Source: Deltaproteobacteria bacterium
GTDB taxonomy: Bacteria; Desulfobacterota; Desulfobacteria; Desulfobacterales; Desulfatibacillaceae
DNA: 6,471 bases
Assembly: GCA_019308705.1 (NCBI GenBank)
Contig: JAFDHW010000144.1
Span: 1 to 6,471, forward strand
Direction of reading: 5' to 3'
The translations under genes and the position numbers were made by a program. This document shows, in pieces, positions 1-5,027 of the stretch (its first letter is position 1; each line of letters starts with the position of its first letter). The notes under the pieces were generated by a model. That model saw only the letters and a list, made by a program, of their open reading frames with translations, ran no database searches and was not told where the DNA came from.

Positions 1-56
1 CGTACCAAAGTACGCCTTCACCCCTCTAGCCTTGCCAGCACGGAAATCAGGCTTCG

Positions 57-111
57 TGAATAATCCGGGATAAATATTTTATTCGGCGAAATTTTTCATG
101 AATAATTCGGG
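57..111. repeat. Two 13-bp near-direct repeats, TGAATAATYCGGG
   Basis: TGAATAATCCGGG at 57-69 recurs as TGAATAATTCGGG at 99-111, with one mismatch and a 42-bp start-to-start distance (four helical turns). The second copy contains the odd palindrome GAATAATTC. The segment between them is AT-rich. Paired sites one side of a helix apart, in an AT-rich noncoding stretch, fit a regulator-binding region for a leftward gene outside the window, but no known operator is recognised and chance similarity in AT-rich DNA is possible. Confidence 0.4.
76..81 (-). promoter_or_regulatory. Possible -10 element for a leftward gene outside the window
   Basis: On the minus strand this reads TAAAAT, 5 of 6 matches to the sigma70 -10 consensus, inside the most AT-rich part of the window. 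The hexamer 17 bp upstream, TATTCA, is a poor -35. The element lies between the two near-direct repeats. AT-rich DNA yields such matches easily, so this is only a candidate. Confidence 0.2.
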
Positions 112-134
112 CTATGCAAACACCGGCAACTTTT

Positions 135-156
135 CGGGAAGGGGTTCCCCTTCCCG
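135..156 (-). terminator. Perfect palindrome just after the cooC stop, candidate terminator hairpin
   Basis: CGGGAAGGGG (135-144) and CCCCTTCCCG (147-156) are exact reverse complements separated by TT, so RNA from either strand could form a stem of 9 bp with a 4-nt loop. It starts 3 nt after the cooC stop codon on the minus strand. The expected U-tract is absent: the minus strand continues AAAAGTTG. It could be a U-less terminator, a 3' stabilising hairpin or a protein-binding site. The position after a stop codon favours an RNA role. Confidence 0.5.
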
Positions 157-159
157 CCT

Positions 160-924
160 CTACAAGGCCCCCAGCTTCTCCGCCATTTGGCGGACGGCTT
201 CGGTGGGGGCGTCTGCCAGGCCGTAGGGGCTCTGGCCGGCGAGGTCCGCGTCGATGAGGCCGGAGTCGAAGGGGATGAAGCCGAGGAAGTCGAAGTCCGA
301 GAGCTGTTCGCGGAGGAATTGCTCGTCCTTGTCTCCCCGGACCTTGTTTCCCACCACGGAGATCCTGGAAAGCCGGATCTGTTGGGCCAGTTCGCGGACG
401 TGGCGGGCGGTTTCGATGGAGCGCTTGCCCGGCTCCACCACCACCACCAGCCGGTCCACGGCCTGGGCGGTGCCCCGGCCGAGGTGCTCGATGCCGGCCT
501 CCATGTCCATGACCACCACTTCGTTTCGGGAGAGCACCACGTGGGTGACGAGCGCCTTTAGCATGGTGCTTTCCGGGCAGATGCAGCCCGCGCCGCCCTT
601 TTTCACGCCGCCTAAGCGCATGAGCTTGATGTTGTTCATCCTGGCGGAAAGCGAATCCGGCAGGTCGTCCACCTTGGGGTTTAACTTGAAGAACCCGCCG
701 ATGGACCCGGGCTGGGACTCGGTGCGCTCGGCGATGAGTTCCTTCATCTCGGAAATGGGGACGATGCCGCCCGCGCCGGGCACGCCCACGGCGGAGGCCA
801 GGTTGGCGTCCGGGTCCGCGTCGATGGCCAGGACCTTCTTGCCCGCTGCGTCCAGGGTGCGGACGAGCAAGGCGGCGAAGGTGGTCTTGCCCACGCCGCC
901 CTTTCCGCTGATGGCTATTTTCAT
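160..924 (-). CDS. cooC: CooC-type ATPase, carbon monoxide dehydrogenase maturation
   Basis: A 254-residue MinD/ParA-superfamily ATPase, usual length for CooC. The deviant Walker A motif GKGGVGKTT lies at residues 7-15, with signature lysine K8 and phosphate-binding K13. DADPDANL follows at 35-42. The switch II segment DMEAGIEHLGRGT (140-152) is characteristic of the CooC group, and N194 in GNKV is the likely adenine-contacting residue. C114 and C116 form the CxC that in characterised CooC binds a metal at the dimer interface. CooC hydrolyses ATP in the cytoplasm to help load nickel into the C-cluster of carbon monoxide dehydrogenase. No CODH gene is in view, so the client is unknown; some genomes carry several cooC paralogues. 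Start ATG at 924; a Shine-Dalgarno-like AAAGAGA lies just upstream but is weak. A related MinD-family role is the main alternative. Confidence 0.88.
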   Translation of the reverse strand: MKIAISGKGGVGKTTFAALLVRTLDAAGKKVLAIDADPDANLASAVGVPGAGGIVPISEMKELIAERTESQPGSIGGFFKLNPKVDDLPDSLSARMNNIKLMRLGGVKKGGAGCICPESTMLKALVTHVVLSRNEVVVMDMEAGIEHLGRGTAQAVDRLVVVVEPGKRSIETARHVRELAQQIRLSRISVVGNKVRGDKDEQFLREQLSDFDFLGFIPFDSGLIDADLAGQSPYGLADAPTEAVRQMAEKLGAL

Positions 925-941
925 GCCGGTCTCTTTCGCCT

Positions 942-954
942 GCCCCGCCGGGGC
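942..954 (-). promoter_or_regulatory. GC hairpin in the cooC leader
   Basis: GCCCC (942-946) and GGGGC (950-954) are exact reverse complements with a 3-nt loop, so the leader RNA of cooC could fold a short, very stable stem about 17 nt before the start codon. It may influence ribosome access given the weak Shine-Dalgarno sequence. It could also be chance in GC-rich DNA. Confidence 0.25.
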
Positions 955-996
955 GGGGATACGTCAAGGTTTCGTGCCAGGGGGAAAAACGTTTCT

Positions 997-1024
997 ACCA
1001 TAGACACGGATGGCGGTTTTTCAA
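997..1024 (-). promoter_or_regulatory. Candidate sigma70-like promoter of cooC
   Basis: On the minus strand TTGAAA (1024-1019) is separated by 16 bp from TATGGT (1002-997): 5 of 6 and 4 of 6 consensus matches at near-ideal spacing. It sits in the 127-bp gap between the exporter stop and the cooC start, giving a leader of roughly 65 nt. This suggests cooC can be transcribed on its own, although read-through from the exporter is not excluded because no clear terminator separates them. Confidence 0.45.
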
Positions 1025-1051
1025 CCCCGTTGTTTTCCTCCGGGGGCCGGG

Positions 1052-3499
1052 CTAGTTGAACGCGGCGGCCTCCGCCTCCGCCTCCGCCGGTTCCGGCCGG
1101 CCCTCCGGGCCGAAGGGCTTTAGGAGCAGAAACACGGCGGGGAGCAGGAAAAAGTCCGCCAGAAGCGCGACCAGGATGGTGGCGGCCACCAGCATGCCGA
1201 AGGACTGGAGGGTGCCCATGATGGAGATGACCAGGATGGAGAACCCGGTGACCAGGACCACCGTGGTGATGAACAGCGCCCGGCCCACCTCGGCCATGGT
1301 GAGGTTCATCGCCTGGGCGTAGTTCCCGGTGCGGTAGAACTCGTGGCGGAAGCGGGACACCAGGTGCACGGTGTCGTCCACGGCGATGCCGATGGCCACG
1401 CAGGCGATCAACAGCTTCACGTAGTCGAGGGGAATGGCCATCCAGCCCATGGTGCCCAGGGTGATGATGATGGGGGCCAGGTTGGGGATCATGGACACCA
1501 GGCCCACGCGGATGGAGTTGAACACCAGGCACATCATCACGGCGATGACGGCGAAAGCCAAAAGAAACCCGCGGATCTGGCTTTGCATGATGTAGTCGAT
1601 GAGCTCGATCCACAAGGCCCCCATGCCGGTGAGCGCCCAGTTCAAGCCCTTGGTGTCGGCCTCGGCCAGGTGCTGGTTCAGCGTGTCGGCGGCCTCCTCG
1701 TACTTGCTGGTGCGGCTCATGCGGCAGCGGATTTCCAGGTTGGCCCGGGCGTAGTCCGTGGACAGGTACTCGGAAAGCTCCTCGCCGCCGCTCATCTCGT
1801 ACAAAAGCAGGTACTGTGCCACCAGCTGGCGGGACTCGGGCAGGCGGTAGTATTCCTGGTCGCCGTTGTGCATGGCGCGGTTCAAGTCCTTCAGAAGGTC
1901 CACGATGCTGTAGGTCTTCATGACCAGGTAGTCCTGCTCGTCGGCCTTTTTCTGGGCCGCCTCGATGACGGCCAGAGCCTCGGGGTCGTACATGCCTTCG
2001 GGCTCGCCGGAGTCGAAGATGTAGGAGAAGCTGCCCGCTCCGCCCATGACGGTGTCCACTTTTTCCGTGACCCTGCGGATCTTGGTGCGGGGGGAAAATT
2101 CGTTCAGAAAGTTCGTATCCACTTCCAGCCGCACCATGCCCGCTCCCACGGCGGCGAAGAGGGCCAGGGAAACGGCGATGATGGATTTTGGCCGCCTGGT
2201 CACGAACCGGGCCACCCATTTCAGCCCGGCTTGCATGTGCGCGCCTCCGCGGGCGTGGAGCAGGTCCTCGTCCCCTTTCGCCTCGGAGTACCTGCGGCCG
2301 AAGGAGAGCAGCACGATGAGCAGGGTGACGGTGAGGAGGAAGGCCGCGGCCACGCCCACGGAGGAGTAGATGGCGAAGTGGCGGATGGCCTTGATGGGCG
2401 ACACGCTCATGGAGGAGAACCCGGCTATGGTGGTGACGCTGGTGAACAGGCAGGGCACCCCCACCAGGTACATGCTGTCCTTCAGGGCCTTCCGGCGGTC
2501 CGAGTGGGCGGCGTGGAGCACCCTAAACTCGGACAAGATGTGCACCGCGTCGGCCACGCCCACGGCGATCAACACCGTGGGCATCATGATGACCATGAGG
2601 TCCAGGTTCCAGCCCATGAGCCCCACGAACCCCAGGGAAACCAAAACGGACATGACCACCACCACCATGGGCCCGCCGACGCCCATGGCGCTCTTGAAGA
2701 AATAAAGGAGGAGGAGGGCGATGATCACGGCGGCCACGATCCCCAGGCGGAGACTCTCGCCCTGGGCGGTCATGTTGTAGTTGGAGTTCAGCGCCACGTC
2801 GCCGGTGTGGTAGAACCTGATGCCTTTGTACTCCGGCCGGGCCAGGATTTTCTCGATGGCGTGGAAGGTGACCTGGGGATAGAGGTTGGAAAGCCCCGTG
2901 CCGCCGTCCGGGTCCAGCTGGATCTTCTCCAGGGGGTCCACCGAGGCCCGCGCCATGTCCACCACCAAGGCGGCGTATTTGCCGTCCGCCGACACCAGCC
3001 CGCCCCGGTAGATCTCCTTCTCGAGCACCTTGTCCCGGATTTCCAAAAGCTTTTCCTGGGAGTCGGGAAACTCCTCCAGTACCTCGTGGATCAGGAGCTC
3101 GTCATCCACGCCTTCGATGAACTCGGCGTTGGCCAGGCTGGTGACCTCGTCCACAAAGGGCACTTCTTCGGCCAGCGCCTCGGTCAGGCGCCGGATCTTG
3201 CCCATGACCTCCAGGTTGAAGGGGCCGTAGGGATAATCCGGGGCCTCGTAGAGGATGTAGGCGCTTTCGTCCGAGCCGAAGTCCTCGCGAAACTGCAAAA
3301 AGGCCTGGTAGGCGGGGTCGTCGTTGTCGAAATAGGCCTCGAAACTGTTGTCGAACCGGGTGCCCATGGCGAACCAGCCGCAGGCCGCCAACAGCGCCAC
3401 GCACAGCGTGAATACGAAAAGCCGGTGGTCGTAGGACCAGGCTCCGATTTTCTCGAATCCCTTGGAAAGCCACTCCACCAGCTCGGATTGTTCCCTCAT
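1052..3499 (-). CDS. MMPL/RND superfamily exporter (COG1033-like), 815 aa
   Basis: A proton-driven inner-membrane transporter of the RND superfamily, MMPL branch; substrate unknown. Two homologous halves are visible. Half one: TM1 at about 27-46, a large extracytoplasmic domain (47-250), then five helices (about 251-269, 276-295, 300-322, 346-365, 376-400). Half two: TM7 at 438-456, a second extracytoplasmic domain (457-642), then helices at about 643-660, 665-685, 692-714, 741-759 and 767-792. TM4 carries GVADAVH (Asp317) and TM10 GIAVDDTVH (Asp708, Asp709), where proton-relay acids of RND proteins lie. The C-terminal tail is rich in Ala, Glu and Pro. The frame stays open to an ATG at 3577, but ATG 3499 is chosen because AGGAG lies 8 nt upstream of it. 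No periplasmic adaptor or outer-membrane partner gene is adjacent, fitting stand-alone MMPL proteins that move lipids or other hydrophobic molecules. A hopanoid-type exporter is possible but not shown. Confidence 0.9.
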   Translation of the reverse strand: MREQSELVEWLSKGFEKIGAWSYDHRLFVFTLCVALLAACGWFAMGTRFDNSFEAYFDNDDPAYQAFLQFREDFGSDESAYILYEAPDYPYGPFNLEVMGKIRRLTEALAEEVPFVDEVTSLANAEFIEGVDDELLIHEVLEEFPDSQEKLLEIRDKVLEKEIYRGGLVSADGKYAALVVDMARASVDPLEKIQLDPDGGTGLSNLYPQVTFHAIEKILARPEYKGIRFYHTGDVALNSNYNMTAQGESLRLGIVAAVIIALLLLYFFKSAMGVGGPMVVVVMSVLVSLGFVGLMGWNLDLMVIMMPTVLIAVGVADAVHILSEFRVLHAAHSDRRKALKDSMYLVGVPCLFTSVTTIAGFSSMSVSPIKAIRHFAIYSSVGVAAAFLLTVTLLIVLLSFGRRYSEAKGDEDLLHARGGAHMQAGLKWVARFVTRRPKSIIAVSLALFAAVGAGMVRLEVDTNFLNEFSPRTKIRRVTEKVDTVMGGAGSFSYIFDSGEPEGMYDPEALAVIEAAQKKADEQDYLVMKTYSIVDLLKDLNRAMHNGDQEYYRLPESRQLVAQYLLLYEMSGGEELSEYLSTDYARANLEIRCRMSRTSKYEEAADTLNQHLAEADTKGLNWALTGMGALWIELIDYIMQSQIRGFLLAFAVIAVMMCLVFNSIRVGLVSMIPNLAPIIITLGTMGWMAIPLDYVKLLIACVAIGIAVDDTVHLVSRFRHEFYRTGNYAQAMNLTMAEVGRALFITTVVLVTGFSILVISIMGTLQSFGMLVAATILVALLADFFLLPAVFLLLKPFGPEGRPEPAEAEAEAAAFN

Positions 3500-3507
3500 G
3501 GCCCCTG

Positions 3508-3512
3508 CTCCT
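3508..3512 (-). promoter_or_regulatory. Shine-Dalgarno of the RND exporter, fixes the start
   Basis: The minus strand reads AGGAG, ending 8 nt before the ATG at 3499. The longer in-frame extension to 3577 would run through this site and has no comparable ribosome-binding sequence, so the internal ATG is preferred. Confidence 0.7.
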
Positions 3513-3548
3513 GGTTTTTGCCCTGCCGGTTGCAAAAGACGGGAAAGA

Positions 3549-3577
3549 AACGTAGCACAGGGCGGGGAAAAATCCAA
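3549..3577 (-). promoter_or_regulatory. Candidate promoter of the RND exporter
   Basis: On the minus strand TTGGAT (3577-3572) and TACGTT (3554-3549) are separated by exactly 17 bp, and TGC directly precedes the -10, making an extended -10 element that could offset the weak -35. Transcription would begin near 3542, giving a leader of about 43 nt. The near-palindrome at 3584-3604 lies 6 bp upstream of the -35. Confidence 0.4.
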
Positions 3578-3583
3578 CGGACC

Positions 3584-3604
3584 GGGCGTGGAATTTCCGC
3601 GCCC
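3584..3604. promoter_or_regulatory. 21-bp near-palindrome between divergent genes, candidate operator
   Basis: Arms GGGCGTGGAA (3584-3593) and TTCCGCGCCC (3595-3604) flank a single central T. Nine of ten pairs are complementary; the only mismatch is T3589 opposite G3599. The 1-bp centre makes an RNA hairpin unlikely and a dimeric DNA-binding protein site more likely. It lies just upstream of the exporter -35 and about 47 bp upstream of the rightward -35, where one regulator could act on both genes. No known consensus is recognised. Confidence 0.4.
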
Positions 3605-3650
3605 CAGCGGGAGTTGCCGGCCGCAGCCCGGGTTTTTGGACCCGGGGGCG

Positions 3651-3678
3651 TTGAAACTTGAATCCTATGCGGTACATT
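3651..3678 (+). promoter_or_regulatory. Candidate promoter of the CULT-domain gene
   Basis: TTGAAA (3651-3656) and TACATT (3673-3678) are separated by 16 bp: 5 of 6 and 4 of 6 matches to the sigma70 consensus. The start site would fall near 3685, giving a leader of about 48 nt that contains the hairpin at 3691-3718. A promoter here also argues against the in-frame TTG (3658) and ATG (3667) as translation starts. Confidence 0.45.
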
Positions 3679-3690
3679 AGGAAAACACAT

Positions 3691-3718
3691 GCCGGCCCTG
3701 TACTTTTTCCGGGCCGGC
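3691..3718 (+). promoter_or_regulatory. Leader hairpin abutting the Shine-Dalgarno of the CULT gene
   Basis: GCCGGCCC (3691-3698) and GGGCCGGC (3711-3718) are perfect reverse complements with a 12-nt loop that contains TTTTT. The 3' arm ends immediately before the ribosome-binding GGAGG (3719-3723), so folding could limit ribosome access or shield the 5' end of the mRNA. It may be a simple translational control element; no known riboswitch class is recognised. Confidence 0.4.
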
Positions 3719-3723
3719 GGAGG
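3719..3723 (+). promoter_or_regulatory. Shine-Dalgarno of the CULT gene, fixes the start
   Basis: GGAGG ends 9 nt before the ATG at 3733. The earlier in-frame starts at 3658 (TTG) and 3667 (ATG) have no such site and overlap the promoter candidate, so 3733 is preferred. Confidence 0.65.
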
Positions 3724-3732
3724 GGTGGTTTC

Positions 3733-4458
3733 ATGCCCGGCGTGTTGAAGGACCTGTTGGAACGCTTGGAAGGGGGCGGCTGGCGGGGGAAGGACGCCCG
3801 CATGGCCTGCGCCAAGACCGCCATCGACCGGCGCGCGGCCAGGAAGCGGCTTCTCCCGGGCCTGTCTCCGGTCAAGCCCGGCAGGGCGTTTTTGTTCATC
3901 GCGGACCATCCCGGGCCGCGGACCTTTCCGTCCCGCCCCCGGGCCCGGCGTTCCTTTTCCGGAACCGGCGGCTTGGGCTCCGCGGAAACCGGGCTCTTGG
4001 GACGGAACAGCATGGAGGGACTCTTGGAACCCAGATCCTACCCGGCAACCCTGCTCTTCCGGGAGCACGGCAAGGGCCCCGGCGGCTCAGGCTCCGGCGG
4101 CGCGAAGACGTTCAAGGACCCCGAGCAGTCCCTGAAGGAAAAGGGCGACCGCATCCTGTGCGGGTCCTGCGGCGGCGTGGTCACCTCCCGCTCCCAGCGG
4201 GTGGAGCGCCACGGCTCGCACAAGCACACCTTCTTCAATCCCGCGGGGCTGGTGTTCACCATCGGCTGTTTCCGGCAAAGCGCGGGGGTGAGCGCCGTCG
4301 GCCCGGCCACCGCGGAGTTCACCTGGTTTCCGGGCTACGACTGGCAGGTGGGCCTGTGCCGCAAGTGCTTCGCGCACCTGGGCTGGCGGTTTTCCGCCTC
4401 CTCGGGAGACGCGTTCTTTGGCCTGATCCTGGACCGGATCACGGAAAGCCGCCAATAG
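3733..4458 (+). CDS. CULT-domain (cereblon thalidomide-binding-like) protein, 241 aa
   Basis: The C-terminal ~100 residues are a CULT domain, the zinc-containing beta-tent ligand-binding domain of cereblon, also known as single-domain bacterial proteins such as Magnetospirillum MsCI4. Zinc cysteines form two pairs, C143/C146 (LCGSC) and C209/C212 (LCRKC). HTFFNPAGLVF (165-175) matches the cereblon segment YVNPHGYVH. FTWFPGYDW holds W198 and W204, and HLGWRF holds W218 and F220, equivalent to human W380, W386, W400 and F402 of the imide-binding aromatic cage. FFGLILDR closes the domain. Human cereblon's N-terminal Lon-like domain is absent. Residues 1-138 are unrecognised: basic, Pro- and Gly-rich, with a GGSGSGG linker near 116-122; no signal peptide or membrane helix. 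Codon use is GC3-rich from the chosen ATG onward, which supports translation of this part. An internal ATG at 4012 would give 148 residues but lacks a good ribosome site. Cellular role and natural ligand are unknown. Confidence 0.9.
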   Translation: MPGVLKDLLERLEGGGWRGKDARMACAKTAIDRRAARKRLLPGLSPVKPGRAFLFIADHPGPRTFPSRPRARRSFSGTGGLGSAETGLLGRNSMEGLLEPRSYPATLLFREHGKGPGGSGSGGAKTFKDPEQSLKEKGDRILCGSCGGVVTSRSQRVERHGSHKHTFFNPAGLVFTIGCFRQSAGVSAVGPATAEFTWFPGYDWQVGLCRKCFAHLGWRFSASSGDAFFGLILDRITESRQ

Positions 4459-4465
4459 GAAGGGC

Positions 4466-4930
4466 CTACTCCACCACCCATACGGTGACGCCCTTTGCCC
4501 GGCGGACGACGGCCGAGGACACGCTGCCGAACAGAAATTCTTCCTTGGGGGTCATGCCCCGGCGGCCCAGGACCACGGTTTCGTAGCCGCCGCTGCTCTG
4601 CTCGGAGAGCACCGCCTCGGCCACGGTCAAAGGCGGCGCGGCAACCACCAGCTTTTCGGTCACCCGCCCGGGGTCCACCCCCTCCTCCCCCAGGATGTCC
4701 CGGGCCCGGGAAAGAAGTTGTCTGCCCTCGGCTTCCCGCCGCTTCACCTCCCGGTCCATCGTCTCCTGGTCGGCAAACAGGTCCGGGTTGGGGCTTGGGA
4801 CCACGTGGAGCAGGGTGACGGGGCCGGAAAGGTGCTTCACCATCCTGCCCACGTAGCGCAAGGCCCGCCGGGAGTTTTCCGAGTTGTCCACGGCCACCAG
4901 CATGCCCGCCTCCTTGGGTTCCCCAGGCAT
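4466..4930 (-). CDS. Universal stress protein, UspA family
   Basis: A 154-residue single-domain Usp, close to the usual 140-160. The N-terminal strand MLVAVDNSENS carries the conserved nucleotide-contacting Asp15. The ATP-binding signature G-2x-G-9x-G-S is complete: G122, G125, G135 and S136 in GRRGMTPKEEFLFGS, so this should be an ATP-binding member rather than the UspA type that lacks the motif. Usp proteins act in the cytoplasm, usually as dimers, in stress survival and signalling; the specific role is not predictable. A GTG start at 4936 is open, but ATG 4930 is preferred because AAAGGGGG ends 5 nt before it, whereas it runs into the GTG. It lies 97 bp downstream of the kinase-like gene on the same strand and converges with the CULT gene, with 7 bp between stops. 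Confidence 0.93.
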   Translation of the reverse strand: MPGEPKEAGMLVAVDNSENSRRALRYVGRMVKHLSGPVTLLHVVPSPNPDLFADQETMDREVKRREAEGRQLLSRARDILGEEGVDPGRVTEKLVVAAPPLTVAEAVLSEQSSGGYETVVLGRRGMTPKEEFLFGSVSSAVVRRAKGVTVWVVE

Positions 4931-4981
4931 CGGCACCCCCTTTGTCTACAATATGAAAACGAACCCTCCGGATGGAAGGGG

Positions 4982-5014
4982 AAAAAAAGACCCTGCGGCC
5001 CAGCCCCCGGCCAC
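4982..5014 (-). terminator. Weak stem plus T7 between the kinase-like and usp genes
   Basis: On the minus strand GTGGCC (5014-5009) can pair with GGCCGC (5000-4995), including one G-U pair, with an 8-nt loop. A run of seven T (4988-4982) follows, but 6 nt separate it from the stem, so it is not a canonical intrinsic terminator. If functional it would attenuate read-through from the kinase-like gene into usp. The gap beyond it (4931-4981) is relatively AT-rich with a TATTGT -10-like hexamer, leaving room for a separate usp start site, but no good -35 is visible. Confidence 0.25.
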
Positions 5015-5027
5015 CCGCAAAAGCCGC

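Larger units (their letters stand above)
1..159. other. Gene-free AT-rich left edge downstream of cooC
   Basis: No convincing coding frame is seen here; frames that stay open are extensions of shadows of the neighbouring gene. Positions 57-111 are strikingly AT-rich for this window, with runs such as taaatatttt, while 1-56 and 112-159 are closer to the average. The stretch holds a 13-bp near-direct repeat (57-69 and 99-111) and a perfect palindrome (135-156). Because cooC ends at 160 and reads leftward, this is its 3' flank and probably also the upstream region of whatever lies beyond the window. I cannot tell in which direction that neighbour reads. Confidence 0.6.

Noticed and set aside
958..968. 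TTGACG on the minus strand as a -35 for cooC
   Set aside because: No acceptable -10 lies 15-19 bp downstream; that stretch is the GC hairpin. The pair at 997-1024 is better.
1022..1032. Short CAAC-CCC-GTTG hairpin after the exporter as a terminator
   Set aside because: Only a 4-bp stem, and on the relevant minus strand the A-run and T-run arrangement does not give a U-tract after the stem.
921..2219. A 432-codon minus-strand frame over the exporter C-terminal half and the cooC start
   Set aside because: Low-complexity Gly/Arg/His-rich translation with no family resemblance, out of frame with the exporter.
3500..3577. N-terminal extension of the RND exporter to the ATG at 3577
   Set aside because: The extra 26 residues run through a good AGGAG site placed for ATG 3499 and overlap the -35 of the promoter candidate; no signal-peptide character.
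1343..3661. A 772-codon open frame on the plus strand opposite the RND exporter
   Set aside because: Its translation is dominated by His, Gly, Val and Gln with no domain, as expected from the antisense of a GC3-rich membrane-protein gene. The minus-strand frame has clear RND helices and motifs.
3658..3732. Upstream TTG (3658) or ATG (3667) start for the CULT gene
   Set aside because: They lie inside the promoter candidate, lack a ribosome-binding sequence, and the extension is short and basic. ATG 3733 has GGAGG at good spacing.
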